Part shown: positions 11,773-23,500 of the stretch, piece by piece
How positions within the stretch are numbered: position 1 is the stretch's first letter
Layout of the letters: each line of letters begins with the position of its first letter
NCBI GenBank assembly: GCA_014529385.2
Contig: CM043946.1
Location: forward strand, 22,648,077 to 22,712,076
Reading direction: 5' to 3'
Length of the DNA: 64,000 bases
Source: Adiantum capillus-veneris
Lineage: Eukaryota > Streptophyta > Polypodiopsida > Polypodiales > Pteridaceae
Made by a program: the position numbers and the translations under genes
Notes under the pieces: generated by a model
Told to the model about the DNA's origin: nothing
The model's input: the letters and a program-made list of their open reading frames with translations, nothing else
Database searches by the model: none

Positions 11773-12889
11773 ACAAAGACACACCTATTTGGATGTGTGG
11801 AGCCTCAGAAAATGGGAGTTTAAAACGAGAAGAATGTATTTTAGAAAGGGATTGCACAAATGAAGCATATATACCTGAACCCTTTCCAGAGCATTTGTTT
11901 GAGCCATTTGAGAGGACTCAAATTTTGGCAAAATGGATGTGTGTGTGAATACATCTATGCCAACTCAATTTTGCAATGAGGATGGCTATGACATAATTCC
12001 CATACAAACAATTTCGACCATTCACATTGAAGATGAAGTTCAAAAACCCAAGGAGTTACTAAAAGCTCAACAAGTCTTCTCAGACCTCTATTATGATGCT
12101 ACTGATGAGTTTGAAGAACATCCAGCTACATACGATGATTTTGGGTCAAAAAAGAACATGTGAGAGTCAAATTACTCATAAAAGGAGGAGAGGAAAAGTT
12201 TTTTGACTTTCCAAACCAAAAACCTAGGAAGCAAAAATGGTAGAGGAAAAAGAGACACCAAAAACTTAAAATCTAGACCTATGCCATCAATTTTTAGCAG
12301 AACACAGTTTCCGATGCAGATAGATGCACATAATTGTGTCAAAGACAAAATCACGAGTAGATATCCTTCAGACAACAAACAAGGAACATCAAAGCAATAA
12401 GAAAAATGAGAAAGGAAACTCAATCAAAACCTAAACACCAGGATGATGATTCATCCATGACATGAGTTGAACGAAAGAAGAAATATCAAGAGTTGTAAAA
12501 TCTCTAAAGGATATGTATACCACTAAAATGGAAACAACCGAGGAAGAGAGTAAAGATGTAATGAGTGTTATATCGCATTACAAGAAATATACTCTCCAAG
12601 ATCAAAAGATCATAAACGAACAGCCTGTCAAGGAACTAAGAAAATAGGGTGAGTGCTATGAAGGATGTGAAAATGCAAAGAAGATAGATCTAGCCAAACC
12701 AAGAGAAGAACTTAGACTTGCCTACATTGCAAATGACTTGACTAAAGAAGAAGAAGAGATTTTGCTAAGATTACTGAATTGCTTGGTCTTATAAAGATCT
12801 CAAGGGTGTTGATCCAAAAATTTGTCAACATACCATACCTATGAGAGATGATGCAAAACCAAGTAGACAAAGGCCATATACTTATAATG
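11773..12889 (+). pseudogene. protease-to-RT linker of element C
   Basis: Short frames (11742-11948, 11933-12163) encode acidic sequence without a recognisable domain, then stop-rich sequence continues to about 12890. In Athila-type elements this stretch is an unconserved linker leading into RT. Confidence 0.4.
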
Positions 12890-13880
12890 AAACATTTTCC
12901 AGAAAGATAATAGATAGAAAAGCTCAAGGAATCTGAATTCAACACAGATTGGGTGTCTCCGATTTTGGTGGTGCCCAAGAAAAATGAAAAAATTAAGAGT
13001 GTGTCAATCTCAAAAAAGTGAATGTTGCCACCATTAGAGAAAAACTACCGTCTTCCAATCACCAAGCATGTTTTAGAACGAGTTGCAAGAAAGGAAGCTT
13101 ACAACTTCTTAGACGGATTTTTAGGGTAGAATCAACTTTTGGTTGATCCGAAAGATCAGCATAAAACTGCCTTTGCAATTGAATGGGATATCTTTTGCCT
13201 ATAGGGTTATGCCTTTTGGGTTTACTAATGCTCCTGCCACATTTCAAAGATTGATGAGCCATGCTTTCAAAGAATATCTTTGGAAATTCTTGGAAGTATA
13301 TATGGATGATTTATGTGTACATTCATCAATCCGAGTTGATCATTTTGAACATCTCAAAAAGGTATTCAAAAAATGTATACTTTATAGGATTTCCTTAAAT
13401 CCTAAAAAGTGTACCTTTATGGGTAGACAAGGAAAAATTCTTGGACATATAGTGTCAAAAAATCTTATAGCAATTGATATGGATAAAATTCATGTTATTG
13501 CTAAATTGCCTAGACCAACAACTATCAAAGGGGTTCAAGCTTTCATGGGACATTGTGGATATTACAAACGATTCATCTACATGTATGCCATAATCCTAAA
13601 ACCCATGTATGGTCTGATTACACTCTTTGTATGGATTGCTGAGTGTGAAGAATCCTTCATGAAGTTTAAAAAATTATCACTTCAGTCCCAATAATGTAAG
13701 CACTATATTGAAATAAGATATTCCATATACATGTTGATGCTTCCAATTTTTCCATTGGGTGTATATTAGCTCAACCAGGAGACGGAAAAATTAATTTTCC
13801 TATTTCTTATGCTAGTAGATAGTTGAATGTGGTAGAGAAAAACTAGACAACCATCGAAAGAGAAGGATTAGGGATCTGTA
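12890..13880 (+). pseudogene. reverse transcriptase and RNase H start of element C
   Basis: RT blocks appear in changing frames: VSPILVVPKKN (near 12955-12987), YRLPITKHVLERVARKEAYN (13047-13106), then 13143-13694 with YRVMPFGFTNAPATFQ and VYMDDLCVHS. The last is the YxDD catalytic motif with both Asp kept. LGHIVS and the RT thumb region (GHCGYYKRFI) follow. From 13700 a broken RNase H start can be read (HVDASNFSIG, then a YAS-like block). The sequence then ends without an integrase. RT copies element RNA to DNA; this copy is dead. Confidence 0.82.
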
Positions 13881-14055
13881 CATGTTTTTATGCATCTATG
13901 CATGTTCCAAAATTGATTTGAAGCAAAATGGACATCATCTCCCAGCAATTCAGACTCAGGGTATTTCAGAGTAGAATCCATGGAATTTTCTAACTTTGAC
14001 ACTATATTCTCATAATAGGTGCATTGCAAGTGGTTGAGAAGGCAAAGAAGAGGGT

Positions 14056-17000
14056 GTCTTAGAAATAAAAGCTGCAAGAATTGCTAAGTCTGTGAAAACG
14101 GCAAAGGAAACCTACCTATCCAAAGAACAACTTGAAGTGAACAACACTACAGTCTTCACCGGCAGGTTCAAGAGTGAAGATGGACACCAGGTGGAGTTAC
14201 AGCTGCTACCCAAGGAAGTTTATGATGTAGCTACAAGGCCAAACACTAAAGAAGCCAACATAAGAGTGGGACTTCGAGAATTCTATGACTAGGAGCTATG
14301 TGGAGTGGATTTCCAAAGAGCCTATGAACTATTTTCCACAATAAAAAAAGATGGATCTGCTCAAATCACGGATCAACAGGGGTAAAAAGTGGAAGTGGTT
14401 ATCAACAAAGACATAGTGGTCGACGAACTGAAGCTTCCAACAGAAGGTATGGCAATGAGGGTCAGGGTAGGAAAACAATAGGTACATTCACCAAGGATAC
14501 AACTGCTGCCACTTTCTCTAACCTAATACTAAGGCAAGCGGAGGATCCAACTCGTCTTTATCACCCACACTTCCACTTCCTTTCAAAGAGACCGCCAAGA
14601 TACACAACTCCAAATCATGAAGTTGCAACTACTTTCACGCAAATGTTGAAGTCAATGACAAGGCAAGCTATAGATCACGCACAATACGTGCTTACAACAC
14701 TCAAGAGCACAAAGAAGAAAGGAAAGATAACATATTTGGGGGCTCCAGAAGTTCTAACAAGAATCACATACCACGCTATTGCAATGGCCACCGACAACTT
14801 GCCACCAGCCCTAGATCAGAATACATGGATAGTATCAGCTCAACCCTCTCCACAAACCACTAGATTAAAGAAGAAAAGGGTATATAAATCAAATGAAGAA
14901 TTAGCAAAAAGCACATTTGAAGCCTACAGCAGTGAAAGATCTGACAATGAAGAAACAAGGTCAAGAAGAGAAGAAATGAAGAAGAAAGCAGTGGTAGCCC
15001 ATCAAGAAGAACCTCAGCAGAAAAGCGCCAGGTTTGAAAGAGAGAATCAATCATAGTAAAGAAGCCTCCAAGCTGCAAGAGAAAACCCGAAATCATGGAG
15101 CTCGAGGGAGATCAAGGACTCAAGGACCAAGAACCCCGCAAAGAAGGTCCCAGAGGATTTGAAGGATTTACTTGAGCAGATGTATGCAGAAGCCAAGGCC
15201 TTGAAGATACAGGAAGCTCTAGAAGCGCAAAGGAAAGCAAGAGAAGAATTGATTTTGCAACAAAGGCAAGCAAAAGCTGCACAACAAAGTGAACCACATC
15301 ATGAACAAGGAGAGATGTCCAAGACCCACTTCACCCACTACGGAGCAAGAATACCATCCCATGCCAAGTCCAAGCCCTTCATCAACCGCTAAATCCAATG
15401 AAGGCCAGGAAGCAAAGGGAAAAGAGAAGCAACAACAAGAGGCCAGTTTTGAACAGCCCAAGGGAACAAAGAAAACTTAAGCTAGACCTTCTACAACAAC
15501 CCAAGAAAAATTAGCTGAAGCAGCTACAAAGACTAAAAAAGAATTGGCTGAGCCAGCTACGAAGCCACAAGCAGAATCCATTGAAAAATTTAAAGAGCCA
15601 CAAACCGAATCTTTTGAAACCTCTAAGCCACCCTAGGTAGAACTTGAAGAATGGGAAACCATGGATGAGGTCATCATTGAGGTTAATGAGTATGTAAAGC
15701 AAATGCAGCTAATGATAGAAAAAATGCAAACAACAACGCTTAGCCGCAATGCCAAAGCTAAAGAATTGGAACAGGTAATAGATGCTCTACAAGGTGAGCT
15801 TGAATACAGGATGAACATCATCGAGGATCTTCAAGGACAGATTAAAGAGCTAAAAAATGAAGCAGAACAACATCAAATTGTAAAGAAAAGGAAACAAAAA
15901 GAGATGGATGATTTAGGGGAGCTCCCCACGAAGCTGTCAGATGCATGCAAAAGCAAGGACCAATAGCTGACTGAAGTGACCAATGAACTTTTAATCACTA
16001 CTCAGTCAGTCCAAAAGATCCAAGTGCAACTAGATGTAGCTAATGCCTCGATGCAATACTCCGAGCAAAGAATCAATGACCAAGCAGCATTTCTAAGGTA
16101 GATCAAGGAAAACCTAGCCGTAGCTTTCACTCAAAGGGAAAGATGAAGTCTACAAGACTTTGAAAAAGAGAAACAAGGACCTGGAACTTGAGTTGAAGCT
16201 TGAACATGCACAAAGACGAGACCTTGCCTTAATGCGGGTACAAAGAGAATATCAATTGATCAAGGAGATAGAGAATTAAAAAAGAGCTAACCAGATCCTG
16301 ACAGAAGGACATACAAAATCTCAAGAGGAGATAGGAATCTCTGAATAGCCAATCATAGACATACCATCAGTCTCCTTTGTAGATATAGAAACAAAACCAT
16401 CAGAAGGGCTAGCAGGAGATTCTGAGTTTCAAGTGCCAATCACTGAAGAAGATCAAGTGCAATTGGTCAAGATTTCTAAAGCATAAGAAGATGCACTGGA
16501 AGAATAGATTGTCCATGAGGTAGATGTTGAATGGAAAGCGGCCATGGATTGGGAGTTGAGACTTCTCCACTCAGTCAATGTAACCCAACTCACTCCCAAC
16601 CAAATCAATGCTCAATGGAATCAAGAGTTGCTGCCCTACCCTCTGATAAAGATGGAGCTACTGCAAGTCAAAGAAAGACTTTACAAGGATATGCAAGACG
16701 AAGGTTCATATGCACTTCACCCAAAATGGAGAAAGAACTAGCTCAACAAGAACTCATGATATTCTCATTTTGTTTACAAGAGCACCTGCAGCTATACAAA
16801 AAAACCCTACATTCTGTCCTGTACATGGGTAAGGACATGGCAGGCACATGATGCATTGAGGAAGAAGAGACCAACTTGGTTTAACTACCCAAGACTGCCA
16901 ACTCTAGAGCAGGGACCAACAATGGAGGACTACATGGTGAAAATCCTAACGGGCACCATGAACTTCTTCAAGAGCCTCCCTGATCTCTCATGTGCAATGC

Positions 17001-17143
17001 TCTATAAAATTTGTAGAGTGCTGCTTATATGCATTCAAAATTTTCATGAGCCTGAGCAAGCAGGAGCCCCATGGATGTCTTTCCTAGAAGGTAACAAACT
17101 TTTATGCTATGATCTGAGTGGATAGCCCTCAAAAGAAGTCCTC
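14056..17143 (+). pseudogene. additional coiled-coil ORF region of element C
   Basis: This fills the place of integrase or an env-like ORF. The first part (14092-14292, continued after stops) has KEVYDVATRPNTKEANIRVG and LREFYD, then YELFSTIKKDG in another stretch. It weakly recalls the N-terminal domain of plant 'transposon protein' aORFs in Athila/Tat elements; that is inference. The middle (14643-15056) is basic. 15159-15966 is strongly Glu/Lys/Gln-rich with heptad-like Leu spacing, so a coiled coil is likely. 16531-17125 has two more fragments without a known domain. Many stops and shifts; function unknown. Confidence 0.6.
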
Positions 17144-17462
17144 TATATCTTCTATGCTAGATGCATGTTCTTGCCATCAAGCAATATGTTGGCATTTGAA
17201 GAGGCTTTTCACACATTATTCTTCACATGCGAACAAAGATTTTTGTAGCAATCTGACATCAAGGTTTGTTGGCTATTGTGCCATCGAACTTAAAAAAAAA
17301 GTCACTATTCAATTTTTGCAAGTCCTTGACAAAGAAAGACGCATTAGATATGAAAATCTCTACATGCATTTAAAGACCGCCTCGCTAACCGTCAACTCGA
17401 AGAGTATTTCAGCTCATGAAACTGTGTCAAGGGACGACACAGTCGAGGAGGGGGGAATGCTA

Positions 17463-17589
17463 GCAAGTTATGCAGAGCATGTGGTAAAGTTAGAGATCAG
17501 ACAACACTCATCTTCTTTGATCTAGGTGCCAAAGCAAACTTTATCTCACCAGAGTTAGCTATGAAGCTTGGCATCAGAGCTGAAGGGGA
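17463..17589 (+). pseudogene. stray zinc-knuckle/protease fragment next to the 3' LTR of C
   Basis: One frame reads KLCRACG..., then FFDLGAKANFISPELAMKLG, ending GIRAEGEC and a stop. This is the Gag-protease junction of a different gypsy type (DxGAxxNFIS active site), not that of C's own protease at 11350. It lies directly against the purine tract and 3' LTR. An additional purine run (GAGGAGGGGGGAA, 17445-17457) lies just before it. A template switch during reverse transcription is a likely origin. Confidence 0.7.
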
Positions 17590-17590
17590 A
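17578..17590 (+). other. polypurine tract of element C
   Basis: AGCTGAAGGGGAA directly precedes the TG start of the 3' LTR. This is the expected place for second-strand priming. Confidence 0.6.
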
Positions 17591-18504
17591 TGTTAGCAGC
17601 AAGCTAACCCATATAACATTTTTCAGGAGCTTTTATTGTAAAAACACTTATTCTTTTGATGAATCGAGAATATTGTAACTCGTATTTTCCGGGTGGATCT
17701 TGTAATCAATGAGCCGGTGCTATAAGCTTCTAGATTGTATCGACTTATCCTTAGTTAGAGCTCCCAGATTATTAGTTTTTGACGAAAGAAATCTTGGCTA
17801 AGGTATAAAAGCCAATTTTTGTAAGCTATTTTTAAGTTTTGGATAATAAAAACACAGCGTGAGATAACAGCTCTCGCTTCTCTCCTTCTCGTGCTTCCTA
17901 ATCCATTCTTGGTGGTCACATTGTAGTGCCGTCTGTTGCGTTCCAATCGCAGGTAAGAGCTCTACGCATTGATGTAAAACATTTTAAATGTAATCCGTAG
18001 CTTTTGATGTTGCCAACCCGTTGCCTAATTTCATCATAAGTAGAAATTTAACCTAGGAAATCACAAAATAAGCATAGGCGGGGTATTGGGGCATCATTGC
18101 TAAGCATTTAGATGCATTCAGGGTAAAAAATGACTAGGTCAAAAACTCATTGCTGTTAACAATCACGGATTTTGCACTTTATCAAAAGTGAGATTTGAGA
18201 CCATAAGCATGTGTGCCTTAGGTCTTATATACTTGTCTTAGAAGTTTTGTAACATTTGGATGTCATTTGATGCTGTAACGATCATGTTTTGTTTGCCGAT
18301 TAGTGATTAGCTTTTGATGACTTAGGTCATTTGAGTATAGCTGGTGTTAGATGCGACTTGTCTATTTTTTTCCAAGAGATTGAAACCTTCTTGTAGCCTC
18401 TATGCACTATTTGAGTCAGCTTCATCCCATGGATTGACAATTTTGTTTGTGGTTCTTGCTATGTTTGCAATAAGATAGGAGTGAGGTTAGAAACCGATCC
18501 CACA
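17591..18504 (+). repeat. 3' LTR of element C
   Basis: Starts TGTTAGCAGCAAGC and ends GATCCCACA. It carries the same TATAAAAG and AATAAAA signals as the 5' copy. Differences from the 5' LTR are spread along its length and many are C/T or A/G changes. Confidence 0.92.
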
Positions 18505-18509
18505 TCTTC

Positions 18510-18666
18510 TATGACGACATACTTTGAAGATGCAGCCTCTCTACTTGTAGGGGAGGACATTTTCCTATGTGGATTTTGTCATCCTGTGTGGATACTAACT
18601 TATCATCCTATGTGGATATTGCATCGTCAGTATTAAGTGTCTTAGTCCAAATCCCAAGGAGAGGAT
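18510..18666 (+). other. 3' untranslated end of element B
   Basis: Resumes B after element C. It shares GAAGATGCAG.CTCTCTACTTG and TCCTRTGTGGAT repeats with the 3' end of element D (49130-49384), and ends in the purine tract CCCAAGGAGAGGAT before the 3' LTR. Confidence 0.75.
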
Positions 18667-18977
18667 TGTAAAGTGTGGGTTTTGTCCTAGAGTCTAAGTG
18701 AAGGAGGGAAGAGGGGGAATTATCCCACATGTAGTGGAGTCAAGCTGCTTAAAGCTCGCTTTCATGAATAAACAACACAGTTCAAGCTTGCACTACATGC
18801 TTGTCTATGGTGAGCCTGTGCTAAGCTAAGTCAATACTCAAGATTGTGTTTATGAGTCCAAGATAATCTATCTTGGAACCTAATTCACTTGAGTGATAAT
18901 CTTGCTTACACACACTCACACACTTGCACTATGTTTCTATTTCATCCACTCTAGCTAGCACAATCCCATTCCCATCA
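18667..18977 (+). repeat. 3' LTR of element B
   Basis: Starts TGTAAAGTGTGGG and ends CCCATTCCCATCA, followed directly by the AAAGA duplication and the resumed RT frame of element A. Confidence 0.92.
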
Positions 18978-18982
18978 AAAGA

Positions 18983-19965
18983 ACGAGACACAAATTGTGG
19001 TAATATGCATCTATGTTGATGATTTGATTGTTGGAGGTGATAATGTGACTGAAGTAGGGGGTGTGCATGCTCCACTTATGCGCAGGAGTTTGACATGAAA
19101 GACTTGGGAGACTTGCGGTATTTCTTGGGAATTGAAATTATTCATAGAGAAGAAGGTATATGGATATCAAAAAGGCAATTTGCTTTGGATATGCTGAAAA
19201 AGTATGGTATGGATGATTGTAAGCCAATTGCAATGCCCTTATATCATAATTTGAAGTTGAGGAATGATGCAGGTCAAGTGATTAATAATGCTACCATGCA
19301 CATGAAGATTGTGAATAGCTTGATCTACTTGACTATCTGACATCTACACTTGATCACATGAATCAATTTATGAGTCTCCCAGGGAACAACACTTGGATGC
19401 AATGAGGTGCACTTTAAGCTATGTGAGTGCTACTTTGGATTATGTACTCTTTTATAGGGTTTATGTGGAGTTGCAACTTTATGGATACACATATGTGGAT
19501 TGGATTGATAATACATACGATCACAGATCTACCAACAGATTCATGTCCTCACTTGGGAGTGTTAATTGCTATCACATGGAGAAGAAAGAAACAACTTGCG
19601 GTTACTCTTTTGAGTACATAGGTAGATTACATGGGTGCTATAGTGGCAGCATGTGAGGTAGCATGGCTAGGATTTCAACTTCACAACTTTGGAGTACAGG
19701 TATAGAGGCCGGTTTTCATCTACTGTGACAACCTTATCATCATAAAATTGGCACAAAACCCAATGTTTCATGCCAAGACAAAGCACATTTAGGTGCACTA
19801 ACACCTCATCAGAGAGAGGGTCTTAGCAAGTGACATTGAGTTGGACATGGCGACAGATGAGCAGGTTGTAGATATCTTCATGAAGCCCCTTGGATCAACA
19901 AAGCTACGGTGATTTCAAGTGATGCTTGGCATACGAGAGATGGAGTTGATCTTGAGGGGGAGTAT
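18983..19965 (+). pseudogene. copia RT second half and RNase H (element A)
   Basis: Resumes with ETQIVVICIYVDDLIVGG, which contains the catalytic YVDD. A frameshift near 19085 leads into MKDLGDLRYFLGIEI (19095-19340), the standard copia RT C-terminus. RNase H traces follow in several frames, ending with NPMFHAKTKHI and a DIFMKPLGSTKL-like block near 19750-19915. The polypurine tract (GAGGGGGAGTAT, 19954-19965) ends the region. RNase H would remove the RNA template. Dead copy. Confidence 0.86.
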
Positions 19966-20261
19966 TGAGATGTCATGCTCAGCATGTATGACTCCTGGAT
20001 GACCACCTTGCTAGCTATACTACATAGAGCTGGTCTACCTATTGGAGTGATGTCACACTTATCTACTCACCTCACTCACTAGCAATTCATACTAGACCAT
20101 TGTACTATTTTCCCTTTTATGTGGTATTTTCCCTTATGTTTTGTAGACCTCTTATATTGAATTAGTGAAGAATAAGAAGTATAGTCTTTTGCCTGCATCT
20201 TTGTGTGTGTGTGTTTGTGTGCACACTTGCAAGAGATCAAGCTCTCTCCTTCTCTATCTCA
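19966..20261 (+). repeat. 3' LTR of element A (end approximate)
   Basis: Starts TGAGATGTCATGCTC right after the purine tract. It includes GT-rich sequence near 20201-20220. The 3' boundary (near ATCTCA, 20261) is a guess because no second copy is in the window. Confidence 0.6.
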
Positions 20262-20958
20262 TGATAGAAACTCCTTGTTAGAACTTGGATGCTTGACAGT
20301 AGCCAATGTGTTGTAGACATTGGAGACAATTGCACTCTGCACATCAGCATACTCCACTAAAGAATGATCATGGATTGCCCAAACAAGTGGATGTTGAGCA
20401 ACATGGTTCCAAATTTCCCACTTTGCTTCTATACTAAAACCTTCAGTCCTAATCTTGAAAGCTATCACCATCTCAAAGGAGATTTTCTTTTTCTCCGAAT
20501 CGTCGATGAGATGATGTCCTCGCTGAGCTTTCATCTATTTTCACTCCTACTATTTATTCTTTCTTTCTCTCTCATATTTCTTGATAACACAAAGAGATGG
20601 ATCCTCAGAGTTGTAATTCATTGCCTGTAATGGCTCCCTTTGTCTTTCTCTTAAAACTATAAATGTGCATAATACATTATTTACTTGAAATCACTTAAAT
20701 GAATAGCTGTCAATAGTTGATGATGTAATTCCAAACATGCTAGCTCCAAACATGCAATGATGTGACAAACTAAATGAGTGGGCTACCCACAATATTTTCT
20801 TACCATCATATTATAGCGCACCTCCATCATTAGCATTGGACTTATTGGCAATAATGTTGTATGCTAGTTCTCCATATCTGTAGGTCTTTGTGGGAGCAAG
20901 GGAAAGATCTCAACTTTGACAACTCAACTGTGAGGTAGGATGCCCGATGCAAGGAACG

Positions 20959-21019
<61 letters not shown>

Positions 21020-21849
21020 CTGTGTGGTGGAGAAGAGAGATTACTTGGGTAGAAAGAGACAATACATCTAAGAATGTGTGAGAGAGAGAAAAAGAGAGAG
21101 ATCTACTCTATCATAAGCCTTCCCAAAAAAGAAGCATGAAACCTATTGGTTGTCCTATATGATGAGCCCACTTAATTACTTCATAGAAAGAGAAGATTCT
21201 ATCCAAAATACATCAATCCTACACAAATCCTGCTTATGAATCATGTAAAATATTGGGAATAAATTTTATTGCATTTATATGTTCATTTCTTAAAAATTAT
21301 ACATATAAAACTCTATTATACGCATCAGTAATCTTGAATAATCTGTGAATACCCGAATATTTTGTTTTTGTTCAATTTTTTTGTTTCTTTTGATTCTTTC
21401 AATTGAAATATCTTCCTTTTGAAAGATTTTTTGATTAAAAAAGCTTTTGATTGAGAAGTACTTATAAAAAATATGTCACCAATGTGTATCAAAATTGTGA
21501 CTGCCTCTTGCATTGTGAGATTTTGGGAGACTACCAGTAGGAGAGCCCACTTAGCTGCAATATGATGACCCACAGGCAGAGAGAGCACTATTCAAGTATA
21601 ATTTTTCTTTGATTTTATGAGTGCTAACTTGTTTTTGTGTGTTGTGTTAGACTCGTGTAGTGTAGCAATTCATCTCTCACCACAGGGTTGGCTGTAGGCT
21701 ATAGGCCACTTCATGGTGTGCAACCATACAACTCACTCCAAAGTGAGTAGAATCTAGTATCTCTTCTTGTGCTGTTCATCCATGTGGCTCACTTCAGGGA
21801 GGGGTTTTAGTACATACTTAGATTCTCACTAGTGTGGTGATGTTGTTTA
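20262..21849. other. intergenic, GA microsatellite, no gene seen
   Basis: Contains a GA repeat of about 54 bases (20963-21016) and a shorter AG tract near 21080. A minus-strand frame at 20259-20534 has no recognisable domain. Nothing else is supported. Confidence 0.5.
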
Positions 21850-23500
21850 TCTCTCACCATAAAGACTTAATGTTGCACCTAATAAAACCCTTACTGCAAT
21901 GTATTGCAGCTCTGCCTTGTCCCCACCATATTCCTTCCATCATAGAGGCACACCTTGTTTTGGAAATGGAATCTATATACCTTGGATCCTAAAACATAGT
22001 AGCCCTGCTAGCATAATCAACTCGCTGATGGAAAGCTACTTTCCCATCCACCTGTCCCAAGAGTTGGGAGCACAATGTTTTGAAGTCAGTCCATGAATTC
22101 TTTGTTGGCAAGATATTGGTGCATTTGGAATTTATGATCCAATACAAATGCCACACCATGCAACGGCGTATGCAACTACACCCATCGTTTGTTGGCAGTT
22201 GTGATTATGGGCATCTTTGTCCTTTGCAACAAAGACAACATGCTCTCTTACCTTGTGCAAGGCCTCTAACATATACCAATGAATCTGTCTAACAATAAAA
22301 GAGTCTTTTTCAATAGTTCACAAAAGATCTACAAATGGTTTTTCCAAAGTGACAACCCTCTCTACATTATGCCAGAAAATTGGCAAGTTGACAAGCTGTG
22401 CACATCTTGTAGCTGCAGCTTGATAGCTCGAATACTTATTGAGCCATGCACTCATCATCTATCAACTATAGTTTCAATCAATGTAAGCTTCACTTCTTGC
22501 AAGGTAGCAAGAACATAGTATGCGGTAGAAAACCTTATCGCATAAAATATATGTAAAGTTTTATTGGGTGACTTTGTTACCAAAAATGATGCTCTCTAAT
22601 AAATTTCACCACATGATTTTCATCCACTAGTAGAGTTTGTTTTATGCAAGCCATTTTATCAACGTCTTTTAAAAACAAATTAAGAGTATGTGTTGCACAT
22701 GGCACCCAAGTGATCTCTGGATACTTTATTTGGATAGCCCTTCTTGTAGCCTTTTAGTTGGATGCATTATATGTGATGATTACAATTGCATGCTTTGGCC
22801 CACCTGGTCTTGTTATTTTTCACTTGTATACCCTTGCTAGATATTTGCTCTTCTTCTCTTTCAACGAGGTGTCAATAGATTCTCCAAATATGGACCCTCT
22901 AGGGTCGATAAGCATCACATTGATTAGCGGCTTCTTTTGACAGCTAGTCCATTCATCTAATGCTATGGTGCAACCATATGCAAGAAAAAAGTCTACCACT
23001 GTGTGCTTAAGGATTGATTTAGTACTATCTTTCACTTTATCTAGATACTATGTGCACATCTTTTTGTAATAAGGAAGCACAAACACTTTTTTAGCTATGC
23101 TCATCAAAGCATCTTGAAATATGGGGTTGCACATAGCATTAAATGGTATAACTCAAGGAAAAAAAATCTTGCATCCATTTCAAGTGCTTATCTAATGCTT
23201 CATATAGCATTTGTCCATTAGATGATGCTTTGCCAAATCTAGTTGTGCTAGGGCCCGTTACTGACGTTGAACCATGCAAAATGAGGAATCGATTGAGAAG
23301 GATATTGCTCATTTTCTTGCATAAACACATGGTCCATCTCCACATTGCCAATGAAAATTTCAACATCCGTGGAAACTTCTTTAAGAGCACCACCTCTCTT
23401 TTTAGATGCAATAATCTGCTCTGTTGTGCGAGTGTACTTTGGAAACCTAACATGAATATGTCTGGGTAGGGTTGTACACTTTTTCACACACAAATTCTCT
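21850..23500 (-). pseudogene. hAT-like transposase relic (DUF659 type)
   Basis: On the minus strand, an N-terminal segment (23248-23493) leads into SKSILKHTVVDFFLAYGCT-like sequence and then GCTIALDEWTSCQKKPLINV at 22820-22990, the hallmark of the DUF659 domain of hAT-derived proteins. Further on (22720-22300) come a D-A-S-N-like block, a CATHTLNL-like block and ATLQEVKLTLI. Near 21910-21960 a WWKEYGGDKAELQY segment resembles the pre-dimerisation region. The frame breaks many times and no terminal inverted repeats were found. It could be a domesticated or transposon gene; here it is clearly a relic. Confidence 0.72.

Larger units (their letters stand above)
5240..18504 (+). mobile_element. 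Ty3/gypsy element C (Athila/Tat-like), nested in B
   Basis: LTRs of 920 bp (5240-6159) and 914 bp (17591-18504) start TGTTAG and end CCCACA. They are flanked by a perfect duplication TCTTC (5235-5239, 18505-18509). The Asp-type primer site right after the 5' LTR is typical of Athila/Tat elements. Order: long leader with palindromic repeats, gag with two zinc knuckles, protease, RT, start of RNase H, then a coiled-coil extra ORF region where integrase would be expected. All frames are broken. LTR divergence is about 9-10% by eye. Confidence 0.88.
1934..18977 (+). mobile_element. Gag-only LTR retrotransposon B (TR-GAG-like), carrying element C
   Basis: LTRs of 319 bp (1934-2252) and 311 bp (18667-18977) start TG and end CA. 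They are flanked by a perfect 5-bp duplication, AAAGA (1929-1933 and 18978-18982), inside the RT frame of element A. An initiator-Met-type primer site follows the 5' LTR and a purine tract precedes the 3' LTR. By eye the LTRs differ at about 14 positions plus one 8-bp gap. Without the nested C element, B is about 3.8 kb and codes only for a Gag-like protein, so it would need enzymes in trans. Element D (46064-49702) is the same family. Confidence 0.9.
1054..20261 (+). mobile_element. Ty1/copia element A, split by nested element B
   Basis: The 5' half (1054-1933) carries integrase and RT fragments. The 3' half (18983-19965) carries the RT YVDD region and RNase H, followed by a polypurine tract (GAGGGGGAGTAT) and a 3' LTR. 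The RT frame stops at 1933 and resumes at 18983 after removal of element B and one copy of its AAAGA duplication, so the two halves were one element. The 5' LTR, gag and protease are not found. Frameshifts and stops show it is long dead. Within the copia order (gag-PR-IN-RT-RH) the C-terminal integrase and N-terminal RT are also lost, near 1670. Confidence 0.88.

Noticed and set aside
20259-20534. Minus-strand 91-codon open frame as a host gene
   Set aside because: It overlaps the end of copia A's LTR, has no recognisable domain and no support from splice or promoter signals.
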